A stretch of 64,000 nt of DNA, from contig NC_062213.1 of the NCBI RefSeq assembly GCF_902686445.1, positions 141,320,491 to 141,384,490 on the forward strand, in the 5' to 3' direction. Below, piece after piece: positions 48,383-58,345 of this stretch (position 1 is its first letter; the number at the start of each line of letters is the position of its first letter). Under the pieces are notes generated by a model. It saw only the letters and a list, made by a program, of their open reading frames with translations, ran no database searches and was not told the DNA's origin. The translations under genes and the position numbers were made by a program. This DNA comes from Sciurus carolinensis (taxonomy: Eukaryota > Chordata > Mammalia > Rodentia > Sciuridae).

Positions 48383-48600
48383 ACTGGGCAGGTATTTTAG
48401 TGGTAAAGTGCCCCTGGGTGCACTTTACCACTAAAATACATCCCAGTACTTTTAATTTACTTTTTAAATTTTGATACAGGGTCTCAATAAGTTGCTTGGA
48501 GCCTCCCTAAGTTGCTGAGGCTGGGCTCCAACTGGCCATTCTCCTGCCTCAGCCTCCCGAGTTGCTGCTGGGATTACAGGTCACCATGCCCAGTTGTTTT
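48383..48600 (-). mobile_element. B1-dID SINE with fold-back palindrome in its ID half
   Basis: The B1 half is normal ('gatacagggtctcaataag', 'ttgctgaggctgggctcc', 'tcctgcctcagcctcccgag', 'tgggattacaggtcaccatg'). The ID half should continue leftwards as antisense ID and A tail. Instead, the sequence turns back on itself. The arms 48392-48411 and 48420-48439 are perfect reverse complements over 20 bp, separated by 8 nt (ccctgggt). With a small mismatch the pairing extends to 48383-48388 and 48442-48447 (actggg/cccagt). No T run is present at the left edge. Confidence 0.85.
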
Positions 48601-50959
48601 TTTATATTTTATTATCGTACAAAACTCTGTGGTCACATTTTTTAGACATGGTTATAATAATGCTGTGTTACAGTTTAATCTTAACAATGCACATGAGACT
48701 TTTGAACATTGGTAATTAGTCTTTTTAACCAACATTTTTAATGGCTGTTGGGTGGTAGAGTTATCCTTGCCTTATTACTCTCACATTGCCCATACATGTC
48801 TGCATATGCAGGGTGCTATTGTTAAAATATTTCAATTTAAAGTATATTAGAAACTTCCTGAGTTTTTTCCATAGTTGAAAAGTATCTTGTGGGTGACAAT
48901 GAGCAAATATGATACAGATTTGGAGGAAGTGTAATTAAACTGTGGCAGAATATACCTTGTTTGGATATTGGGAAGGGTTTCAGAAAAATGAGGCTTGTAA
49001 AACATTGAAATATATTTTGGATGGTACAGGAATCATCACTATGGAATATTCCCTAAAAAAGTGCCATATGGGGTAATTTAATTTCTGTTAAGACTGGATT
49101 CGAAGAATAAACCAGATGGTTTATCAAAGTTCCTTTAAAGTCTGTGGATCTATGGTCACGTCTTATTTATTTATGACTTTCGTTTGTAAGTTATGAGTGG
49201 TTTTTAGAGGAAAGTGATTTTCTTATATCTTAGGGTCCTTAGAAGTTGCTAATATTATGATTTACTACAGATTTTTTGTTAAAATAATTGTTTTTTGATA
49301 GTTCTTTTGGGCACTAAGATATAAAAGAAAATAAACTATCTTCTATTTCTAACCATATAAAGCATTCATAAAAGGAAAAGCAGTAAGAAAAAATTATTAA
49401 AGAATGCCTATTGAAACTCAACACATTTCTTCCAAAATTCTGCACCAAAGGATTTCACTAACTTGAGTGCTACAAAAGAAAAGTCCTTTATAGAATGTAA
49501 CAATTTGATAGTATTTAAAATAATTCCCACTTTAAATAATAGGCTAGATGAAATGGTCGAGTGGCATTGTATGCAACTCCGTGGGAAGGTTTTCTATAAT
49601 TCAACTCTAAGATTAGATATAAATGGAACTATTACCATGGTAACTATTTTTGAGGCTAATAAAAGTGTAACAAATATGGACTAAAAAATACCTACGAAAC
49701 CTCCACCCAGACAGTAAATTTACCGTTCTTAGTCAAAAAGTCATTGCAAAAAGTAAACCCCTTAGATATATGGTTGCCTTTGTTGTTGTAGAGAACACTT
49801 GTTTTCAGCTGGCTGCTTCTTTTTGTGGCATGTAAAGCTTCCCTTCAGGGTAAATGTGAGATTTATCCTGATGCATGAAGGGAGGAAAGGGTGGAGGGAA
49901 AGTGAAATGTGTGCAATACTCGCACTTTTAAAATATAGTGTCTCTCCTCGCCCAAGCATAAATCATAGCTTATATACAAGTTCTATTGTTCCCTCCTTTC
50001 TTTTAAAGCAGACAAAACTATGATGCAGTATTGGTAATTTATAACTGCTGGGAATAAAAAAAATAATAATTTGAAATTCTTTCTCTGCAAGATTCCCTGA
50101 AAATCATTTCATATTTTTTTTCCTTTTGGAGGTAAAATATACTTATTTATGATACTGTTTAAAATTAGTATTAATTTTCAAGTACAGTGGTTAAAAAAAG
50201 TAGAGATAAGGATTTGCAATGGAAGGCAAATTGTATAAGTAGTTTGTAAGAAAAAATTTAACCTTCATAGTCCACTGGATTAATACCTCATATCACTTCA
50301 GAAATACTGCTAATCAAATATTGTTTCATAAAATGGACTGCAATATTCTGATTAAGGCAAAGGGAATAGAAGCTAAATATAAGATAATTCATTTCTGATT
50401 CCTTAATAGAACATTTAAAAAAAAATCTAGTGACTAGTCTACTGAGCTGTAGTACATCCTTCAAAACTGTTGGTCTGTTGATAGAGTTACAGGCATAGAC
50501 CTCTGTCTGTCTGATGTTTTCATTAGAATTCCTTATCTTTCTACTTAGCTATGAGAGTTTTCTAGCACTAAAAACGTAGTGCTTGACCAGGTTACCTATT
50601 TAGAGTAATATGCAGTAAATTCAGATTAAAATAGAGTGCCTGTGATAGCTATTGTGGACTATGAATAATTGCTGGGTTATCTGAGCACAAAGGCAGAAGA
50701 AACACAAAGGTATTGCACAGCACACCTTCAAGCCCTGTGCAGCTGGTACATACTGCCTGAAAAGAAAATCTGTTAGGTCAGCCTGACACACAATAAACAA
50801 AGATACGAGCTAAAAATAACAAAGTAGAGGGCCTGCATATTGGCAGAAACTACGTAATAACAGAATTATAAAAAGGAAAAAGACAGTTGGGCATGTCCCT
50901 TTTTTTAAGGCTACTTACAAAAGTTGCCAGGCAGTCAAGAGTGGAATAGTATGTTCATC
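48601..50959. other. Unique noncoding sequence
   Basis: No gene or repeat recognised. A 73-codon open frame at 49463-49684 has no family resemblance. Confidence 0.4.
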
Positions 50960-51035
50960 CACTTATTAAGCACCTGGCATTCCAGGTACTGTGCCCTGAG
51001 AACAGAGCAGTGAATCAAAAATCCCTGTGCTCTAA
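50960..51035 (-). mobile_element. L2 3'-end fragment
   Basis: 'cttattaagcacctggcatt', 'ccaggtactgtgccctgaga', 'acagagcagtgaatcaaaaa', 'tccctgtgctctaaaagga' correspond to antisense L2 ends. Confidence 0.75.
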
Positions 51036-51094
51036 AAGGAGACCTGATGTAGATGTTAAGATTTGGATAAAGAAATCATTATTTGAAATTTCAC

Positions 51095-51245
51095 TTAACT
51101 GTAACAACCTTACAAGACAGTAACCATATTCCCATTTTACAAATGGGTAAAATGAAACTCAGAGTGAGCCACTTAGTCAAAATCTAAATACAGCCAGAAT
51201 ATGAACTTCATTTTATACAACTTTATAGATTATACCATCTCTTTT
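51095..51245 (-). repeat. MIR SINE
   Basis: Antisense MIR: 'aacaaccttacaagacagta', 'attcccattttacaaatggg', 'aaaatgaaactcagagtgag', 'ccacttagtcaaaatctaaa'. Confidence 0.8.
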
Positions 51246-51309
51246 ACTTTTATTCTTTTTCTCTCCCTCTCCTTACAAATCATCCTTTTTAATTTTTTAA
51301 AAAACACTT

Positions 51310-51427
51310 TTTTTTAGTTGTAGATGGACATAATACCTTTATTTATTAATTTTTATGTGGTGCTGAGTATCAAACCCAGTGCCTCATGCTAGGCAAACGC
51401 TCTACCACTGAACCACAACCCTAGCCT
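51310..51427 (-). mobile_element. ID SINE, long-tail subfamily
   Basis: The tail-specific segment 'tttagttgtagatggacata' plus T/A-rich linker precedes the ID body 'gtggtgctgagtatcaaacc', 'tgctaggcaaacgctctacc', 'actgaaccacaaccctagcc'. The same tail segment is found in sense orientation at the end of the ID at 58221. Confidence 0.9.
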
Positions 51428-51759
51428 CCTTTTTGTTAATATTTTTTTAAAAGACTATAGCTTATTTATAATGGGAAAATGTATCTAGATAGAAAATTAC
51501 CACATGATTAGTAATTGCTAGAATATAAACACCTCAAATTTTTTTTCAGGAAGGAATTACAGGGCAACTCTTACTGCTGTCATCTCACAGAATTTCCTCA
51601 TAACTTATCCCATCTTCATAATATTTTGGAATCAGAATCACACAATAGACTCACTATTTTCATTGGTTATTTAGAAGCTCAAACAAAATCCAAACTACTG
51701 ATTCCAAACGTAGACACCAAAGTTGTCAGGTGAAGGCAGTAATGACTTTTATTTGTGTG
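51428..51759. other. Unique noncoding sequence
   Basis: Nothing recognised. A 72-codon open frame (51515-51733) is treated as chance. Confidence 0.4.
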
Positions 51760-51955
51760 CACTTATTATGGCCAAGTGCTAATCTTACTACTTAAATTAA
51801 TTCCTGCTAAACACCAAATGACGCTAGTGTTATTAACCCTATTCTGTAGGTGAAGGAACTAGAGTTTAAATCAATAGGGTAACTTGTTCAAGGTCACAAA
51901 AATAAAAACTGCAGGAAATGGAATTCCAACCTACATTTTTGTCCATGTTTTAGTT
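51760..51955 (-). repeat. MIR SINE
   Basis: Antisense MIR: 'acttattatggccaagtgct', 'ttaattcctgctaaacacc', 'gtgttattaaccctattctg', 'ggtgaaggaactagagttta', 'gtaacttgttcaaggtcaca', 'ggaattccaacct'. Confidence 0.75.
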
Positions 51956-52541
51956 GTCCCAAGTTTTGGTTACCTAACTATCCTGCCTCGCAACCAAACT
52001 TTTTGACTAAAATCATAGGTGTATTAGTTTGGGGCTTATGCAGATCTGATATCCTCTCCATATTGGATCACTTGTTCCCCAGGCTTGGAAAGCTCTTCTC
52101 CTACTGGATGTGCTAACTACCTTTTTCATTCGTGAAGATTAGTAGTTGACCCATACCACATCCTGCCAAATCCCTAGACCCCTTCTCCTGGGAAAAGAAA
52201 TCATAAATTTTATGTAGTCACATAGACCAGAATAGGATCATTTTATATGTGATGGATGCTACTATGGGGTTCTCAGCTTAAAGAGAGCACACACTTACAT
52301 CCGTTCCCACATTTGTATTGCTAAAATGTTTATGACCCATTTTGTACAAAGTGAAGCAAAATAAAACAACAAGGAGTGTGTGATCCTGACCCTGTGCTCC
52401 CAGCATCCTTGGTCGGATCTATTTTCACTGTGATTGTTACATGGAATTCTTTCTTCATAAAAGTAGCTACTAATTGGGGTCTTTTATCTAAAGCAACCTC
52501 TTTTTTCCCATTTTTCAAGCAGGTAGCTCTAGTAATCCCTT
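51956..52541. other. Unique noncoding sequence
   Basis: 52050-52190 has weak L2-like wording ('cttggaaagctcttctcc'), not enough to call. The rest has nothing recognisable. Confidence 0.35.
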
Positions 52542-52586
52542 CCTCTCTGTAGAGACATATTCACAGCTGTTTGAGGAAGTAGCTCT

Positions 52587-52597
52587 AAGATGGCGGC
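52587..52597 (+). promoter_or_regulatory. YY1-like motif in LTR U3
   Basis: AAGATGGCGGC matches the classical YY1 core (AAGATGGCGGC). A second ATGGCG follows at 52637-52642. YY1 sites of this form are common in retroviral LTRs and can silence or activate. Function here is inferred. Confidence 0.6.
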
Positions 52598-52785
52598 TGG
52601 TGTTGGGCCAAGAGGTGGCGCATAATTAGTGTTAACATGGCGTGATCTCTCATGACTTTTTGCCTGATTGGTTGATGTCTCTTCCGCGCTCATGGTTACA
52701 CATGTTCCTCATTCTTTCTTAATTGGTACCGTGGTGCCTGTTCCATTCGTGCTACTTAATCCTAAACTGATTGGCTGCCTTGGTG

Positions 52786-52793
52786 TATATAAG
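52786..52793 (+). promoter_or_regulatory. TATA box of the LTR promoter
   Basis: TATATAAG, preceded 16 bp upstream by a reverse CCAAT core (attgg at 52770-52774). Places the transcription start near 52815-52820. Confidence 0.7.
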
Positions 52794-52821
52794 ACATTCC
52801 CTTCCTCTGTGGGAAAAAAAG

Positions 52822-52926
52822 GCTCTCTGAAAAAGCAAAGTACCTCTGAAAGGAAGCACCCCTGAAAAGAAGCAGCGCTGAGAAGAAGCACCTTCCTCTG
52901 AAAAGAAAGCACCTCTGAGCAAGCAG
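52822..52926 (+). repeat. Degenerate 17-bp tandem repeat in the LTR leader
   Basis: About six imperfect copies of a unit close to ctctgaaaagaagcacc (variants tctgaaaggaagcac, cctgaaaagaagcag, gctgagaagaagcac, tctgaaaagaaagcac, tctgagcaagcag). They begin about 30 bp after the TATA box and end just before AATAAA, so they fill most of the predicted R region. Confidence 0.85.
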
Positions 52927-52936
52927 CTCAGAGAAA

Positions 52937-52942
52937 AATAAA
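52937..52942 (+). terminator. LTR polyadenylation signal
   Basis: AATAAA 64 bp before the LTR end, in the expected R/U5 position. Confidence 0.75.
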
Positions 52943-53049
52943 GAAGTAGTTCATTCCCAGTCCACCTCCGATTCTTCCCCCAGTCTCGTTGCTGCAGGCG
53001 GCAACACCTCTCCTCTGTATCATCAAGTATTTATTTTCTACTGGAATTT

Positions 53050-53600
53050 CCCCATCATCATATAAACATGCTTTTATTCCTACTTTAAAAAGTACCTCAT
53101 GAAATGCCTTTGTCTTCTAACTATCACTTCTCTGATACTCTTTATTGATAAACTCCTTGCTATCTCTGCTATGGGACTCCATTTCAGTCAGAGTGCTCCT
53201 GTCAATCACCATAATTGCTCTTATCAAGGTGACCAACGACTGCCATATTGGTAAATCTACAAGACAAACTCATGCTTCTGTCTTAGGAACTTTCCTTTCA
53301 ACTCTTCTTCCTACTTCGACATACATATATTTCTTACTCCCTTCAGTGATTTCTCCAACATCACCTTCCTTCTGAAGCATTCCTTAATCAGGAATCCCGT
53401 CCCCACAAATCTCTGTCCTACTTCACTGTCTCATGATCTTTCCTATCACCATCTACTGCATAGTTGATTTATTTATCACTTAGCCTAATCTTCAATGAGA
53501 ATATAAACTCCATAGGAACGCGTTTTAGGTCATGTTCACTATTGCACCCTCAAACCCTAGAACACTGATGGTCTTAGAGTAGGTGTTGAATGAGAAAAGG
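53050..53600 (+). mobile_element. L2 LINE fragment
   Basis: Sense L2: 'gtcaatcaccataattgctc', 'aaggtgaccaacgactgcc', 'agcattccttaatcaggaat', 'tttcctatcaccatctactg', 'ttatttatcacttagcctaa', 'atgagaatataaactccata', 'ggtgttgaatgagaaaag'. Diverged. The ERVK-type LTR lies just upstream. Confidence 0.75.
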
Positions 53601-53604
53601 AATG

Positions 53605-53900
53605 AGCACTTAGTTGTCATTCATTCTGCTGGATGCTGCCAGGTAGAAAGTGGGCAAGACAGATGAGTCTTCTGTTTCAAATTACTTCTGATCTAGGTTG
53701 GAAGAGAGACATTATGGGTTCGCTCAATTTCTATACAACATGAAAACTACCTTTAGAAATGAAGAATGGGAACATGCAGAAGAAATACTGAACCTAAATT
53801 TGAAGGATCAAGGAGGGCAGTGAGAGTAAAGCAAGAAAGAGGGTCACATGAATATCCTTGAGAAGTAAATGGGACGAAGAAGGGGAATTAGATCAGGCAG
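53605..53900 (-). mobile_element. L2 LINE fragment
   Basis: Antisense L2-like: 'gagcacttagttgtcattca', 'gtgggcaagacagatgag', 'caaattacttctgatctagg', then GA-rich 'gaaagagggtcacatgaata'. Tail-to-tail with the preceding sense L2. Confidence 0.5.
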
Positions 53901-53987
53901 AGAAAGTGAGTTCAAATGAGAATGGTATTTTGGAAGAATTTTAAAAGTTCATTGTATACTGACTGCAGAGTATAAAATAAAAGTAAT

Positions 53988-54404
53988 TGTTAGGGTTTAG
54001 ATCTTAGGTGTCCCCCCAAAGCTTATGTGTGAGACAATCCAAGAAGGTTTAGAGATGAAATGATTGAGTTATAAGAGGTTTAAAGTAATCAGTGTATTAA
54101 TTCCCTAATGGGGACTAACTTGGTGGTAACCGTAGGCAGGAATGGTGTGGCTGGAGGTGTGAGGGGGAATGCCCTTGGGGTACATATTCTGTCTTTGTTG
54201 AGCTCTATTTCTGCTTCCTGGTACAATGTCTTGAGCAGCTTTCTCCTACTACACTCTTCTGCCTCACCTCAAACCCCAAGGAATGGAGCTGGCTGTCCAT
54301 GGACTGAGACCTTTGCAACTTGAGCCCCCAAATAAACTTTTTCTCTTCTAAAATGGTATTTGTCAGGTCTTTGGGTCATAACAGTGACAAAGTTGACTAA
54401 AACA
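53988..54404 (+). mobile_element. ERVL-MaLR solo LTR with perfect 5-bp duplication
   Basis: 417-bp LTR (TG to CA) flanked by gtaat at 53983-53987 and 54405-54409. Family blocks are shared with 45875-46315: 'aaagcttatgtgtgagacaa', 'gatgaaatgattgagttata', 'gtaaccgtaggcaggaatgg', 'atggactgagacctttgcaa', 'gagcccccaaataaactttt', 'ttgtcaggtctttgggtcat', 'acaaagttgactaaaaca'. No internal region. Confidence 0.95.
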
Positions 54405-54454
54405 GTAATGAAAGAAGAGATGAAGTTATATAGTAGTTAGAGTTGGGGACTTAA

Positions 54455-54660
54455 ATGACAGAGGGCTTGAATTTGCAGCTTCACTGCAAATTATTGTACT
54501 GGGACAAGTTATTTAATCTTCCTGTGCTTCAGTTTATTTACCTGTGAAGTGGAAAAAATAGTATCTTACTTAGTGTTTTGAATATTCAATAAAGTATAGA
54601 TTTAAGGAATTTAGCCTAGGGTCTGATAAATAGTATTTATTAAATCCTAGTTGCTGTTGT
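54455..54660 (+). repeat. MIR SINE
   Basis: 'gggacaagttatttaatctt', 'cctgtgcttcagtttattta', 'cctgtgaagtggaaaaaata', 'ggtctgataaatagtattt' in MIR order. Confidence 0.8.
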
Positions 54661-56826
54661 TTGATTTGTGAGAAAAGGAGGGGATAAAGAATTCTGATTG
54701 CTTTGAAGCATATCAGAGAACTAGATATTCCTTTCACTCCAGATGACCTTTGAGATACAGGTTACTAGTTCAATTCTCTTTCTAGTATTATTATTGCAAG
54801 TAAATACTTTTCCTGTTTTCCAGAATCATCTCTGTAATATTGAATAGAAAATTGATGTTGATCTCATGTCAGTTCAAGGAGGATTGGAGGTGGTGGGAGT
54901 AGAGGACAGAAGTAGACTGTCTTAATTACAGCAATACAATTAGTTTTATGTACAGAAATGCATTTTAGGGATATGTTTGTTGTAAAGCAGAGTAAAATCC
55001 TATCAATCACAGACAATATAGTGAAATAATGTATTTATCATATAATCATAAACATATTCTGCTGTCATATTTAAACATAAATTTCTATTAAAACCAGATT
55101 TAATGGTCAAATGATGTTTGTTAAAATACAATTCTGGAACAGTGTTACCGTGTCCCCCAACCCCCACACAGTTCCTTTTACCTATTCTAGGAAAGAGATA
55201 ATCTAAGTAATTCAGTGCTTTTGGGAGTCTCAATCATCAGAATAATTACCTTAATTCTCCATTAAGAGAAAGTTATCTTAAAAGGGACCTACTTTGATTG
55301 ACATGTGCCTGCATTTTAAAAAAAAGATAGACAAAAGATATATTTAGTGTAATTATTGACTTTCACTTATTACACAATATGGAGTGTTCAGACCCCAAAT
55401 ACAAAAGATATAGGACACCTTATTGCAAATTCTTTTCTGACCAGTTTCTAGTCAATCTTTATGTACAATTAATTAAATGTCAACTGTGAAAGTAATCCAC
55501 AGTAAAAATGATAATCTAATTGTAGGATGATAACAAGGGTTATTTTTAAGCTTCGTTAAATTCTTTGTGATTTCTGGTGTTCATTTGTTGCATTGTCTGC
55601 TTTTGGCATGAAAGTGTCAACAGGTGTAACAAAGTTTAAATGGATGCATGATGCCAACTGCTTCTCTAACTCTGGCATGAGGAAGGACTCCTGTAAGAAG
55701 AGCTGCCTCCTGAAACATTTTGTTAGCTGTCATTGGCTGGAACTCATGTCATAGTATAAGAGACCAGCCAACTTATGAGCAGGCAACCTGCCATCTACAC
55801 AGATGGGCATAGGTTTGGCAGCTAAGAGGCCAAGTGTATACAACAAATATAGGTATCAGGGCTTCATTTCCAACATAGACTGCTGAAAAGTCTGTTTGTC
55901 TTGATATCATATAAGCTGCTATGACAGTTTTGATCAGCTTTTCAAGGCACAAATGATAAGTACTTATTCTAATAAACATTTCAAAATTTGATCCATTACT
56001 GAGAACTTATTAAGGAAAGTGGAAAATAAAACTGGGGAAAAAAAGCTTTTTAAAAAAAATCTAAGCCTATGAAAACTGAGTTTTTTACTGATATGTTCAA
56101 ATGACAAAGGCAGAACTTCTGTAACACCTTTATGGTGCCCCTTCAAAGCACCACCGTTCTGATAGCAAGAAAGTTGCAGGCACATTTGTGGTAATGAGTA
56201 CAATAGAATGTAATGAATTACAGGTAATTAAAACAATACAAATAAGACACATTGTTCTGTAAATAAAGACTATGAGCCGAGGGGTCTTACAAGTCTTTCT
56301 GTTGCTGCATCTCTCAGTGCTTAAGTGGTACTCAGTGAATACTTGTGGAATAAGTTAATGTCATTCTCTGGTTACTATGTGACATATTATCATGTTTCAA
56401 ATAAGCTCAATGTAATAGAAAGCTTAAAATATTTGACAGCAATGAATCTTATTGGATCTCTCTGACACACTGGGTGTTTTTAAAAAATATCTCACCCTCT
56501 AAATGTTCAGTTGTTTGAACGAAATCTAAACTGCCTTGAGATTTGTATCTGGAAATTTTGTCACAGTCAGAGATAATAGCTTGATCTCATGTTTATTTTA
56601 AATCTATGCAGACAGACAGATACAGAAATAACAGATAGATGATATTTCTAGCTTTGTCCAGTGAGGAACACTTAAAGTATAGATGCCCTTCTAGTAATAA
56701 GCACACCTAGTATACAGATCTTGGGGACAAGATATCTCAGAGAAATGATTATTCTGAGGGTAGAGGCAGAAAATTTTCAAAATGAGCTTAGGTCAATTAG
56801 AAATTCAGAGAAAATAAAAGAAAAAA
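54661..56826. other. Unique noncoding sequence
   Basis: No gene or named repeat. 55560-55760 is somewhat GC-richer with CNE-like appearance, but nothing specific could be recognised. Confidence 0.4.
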
Positions 56827-56880
56827 AAATGAGGAGGAGGTAGTAGAGGAGAGGAGAGGAGAGGAGAGAGAAGAGGGAAG
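56827..56880. repeat. Purine-rich (GAGGA)n tract
   Basis: Near-pure GA strand: (gag)n, then four gagga or gagag units. Capable of triplex-type structure, with no sign of function. Confidence 0.9.
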
Positions 56881-56971
56881 TCAGAAAGAAAAGAAAAAAA
56901 ATATTCACATGAAGGAAGCTCCAAAGGAGCAAGATGTTGAACAATAAATGAAAAATGATAATATTGGATAA

Positions 56972-57355
56972 TGCTATGGTTTGAATGTGTCCCCTACAAA
57001 ATTCAGTGGTTGAAACATAATGGTCAGTAGGATAGTATGAAGAGTAAGTGGCAATTAGGCCATGAAGATTCCTCCCTTGTGGATCAAATTAAGACATTTA
57101 TAAAAGCTTTATGCAATATTTGGCCAGTTTTCTTTTCCAACTTCCACCCTGTGAGCACACAGCTCCTGGTTTATAGAGAGTGTACCAATGGCCACCATCT
57201 TGGAAGCAAAAAACAGCCCTCACTAGACAGCTGAGTTTGCTGGCACCCAGATTCTGAACTTCCCAGCTTTCAGAACTGTGAAAAAAATAAATTTGTGTTC
57301 TTCATAAATTACTCAGTCTACAGTATTTTGTTATAGCAGCAAAGATTTAAACACA
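56972..57355 (+). mobile_element. MaLR (MLT1-like) LTR
   Basis: 'tgctatggtttgaatgtgtc', 'aattcagtggttgaaacata', 'aattaggccatgaagattcc', 'cccagctttcagaactgtga', 'aaaaataaatttgtgttctt', 'actcagtctacagtattttg', 'ttatagcagcaaagattta' are in MaLR order. Target duplication not resolved. Confidence 0.8.
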
Positions 57356-57699
57356 AGAATAAAATTAAATACTCATAAATCCATACTGATGTAAATAAAT
57401 GATAACATAATAAATAATGTTGAAGAAGGACTACATGTTCTACACAGAAGAAATACAATTAATAAATGTACTAGGAATGTGGAAAATAGAAAATCACAAC
57501 AATAATATAATTCCTACAGGCAAATGAGAAACAGGATATTTGCAAACCTAAAAGCATTAGTACAAATTGTTTGATATTTCCTTTTTCTCAGGAGAAGGAA
57601 TTTAATTCCTCATCCTTTGGGTATGGGCTAGACTTAGTGACTTGCTTCCAAAGCACAGAGAGCATGGAAAGGATACAGTAGTAGAGAAACCTACTGGTG

Positions 57700-58193
57700 G
57701 ACACACTTTAAGCAAGTGACAAAGGTAAGCCTCAACAGGTAGAAGTCATTTATTCATGTGCATCATATAATATGGGACAGTGTTCTTAAAAGTTTAATAA
57801 TGAGAGACCATCAAGTTAACCTAAACAGAAGGACATTCTACAAAATTTCTGACCTGTACTCTTCAAAAGTGTCATGGTAATAAAAAATGACAAAAAACCA
57901 AGAAACTGTCACTGGCTTGAGATAGCTAAGAAGACATGACTAAATACAATAAAGCATACTGGTTCAATTAAATCAACAGAAAAAGATATTAGTGGAATGC
58001 CTTGGTGAAGTCTGAATCAAGTCTCCAGCTCAGTTAATAGTATTGAACCATCATTAATTCTTAGTTTCAAAAAAATGTACCATTGGTTATGTAAGATGTT
58101 AGCATTGAGAAAGCCTGGTGAAAGATATACAGGAACTTTATCTCCACTGCTTTTCTATAAATCTAAATTTATTTTAAAGTTAAGTTAAAAACA
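57700..58193 (+). mobile_element. Ancient L1 3' UTR
   Basis: Sense L1 (old L1M-type) 3' end: 'gaaactgtcactggcttgag', 'agaaaaagatattagtggaa', 'gttaatagtattgaaccatc', 'tgtaccattggttatgtaag', 'atgttagcattgagaaagc', 'ttttctataaatctaaattt'. Left boundary approximate. Confidence 0.6.
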
Positions 58194-58220
58194 TTGGATT
58201 TGAAAAGAATTAGTGTTCAG

Positions 58221-58345
58221 AGCTGGGGTTGTGGCCCAGTGGTAATGCACCCACCTACCATAGGTGAGGCACTGGGTTCGATCCTCAGCACCACATAAAA
58301 TAAATAAAATAAAGGCATCTTGTCTATTTACAACCAAAAAATATA
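58221..58345 (+). mobile_element. ID SINE, long-tail subfamily
   Basis: Clean ID body with the A box 'tgtggcccagtggtaatgc' and the intact B box 'gggttcgatcctc', then A-rich linker and the tail segment 'ggcatcttgtctatttacaa'. Sense counterpart of the antisense element at 51310-51427. Confidence 0.9.

Larger units (their letters stand above)
52548..53006 (+). mobile_element. Solo LTR of an ERVK-type endogenous retrovirus
   Basis: 459-bp element from TG to CA, flanked on both sides by the perfect 6-bp direct repeat cctctc (52542-52547, 53007-53012). A 6-bp duplication is usual for ERVK-type insertions. It carries TATATAAG at 52786-52793, reverse CCAAT cores at 52667, 52722 and 52770, and AATAAA at 52937-52942. 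That gives a U3, R, U5 order on the + strand. No primer-binding site or internal region follows, so it is probably a solo LTR left by LTR-LTR recombination. Short open frames inside are not genes. Confidence 0.9.

Noticed and set aside
52668..52912. Opposed open frames of 65-67 codons
   Set aside because: They lie inside the ERVK-type LTR and its tandem repeats. The promoter and polyA layout explains the sequence better than a gene.
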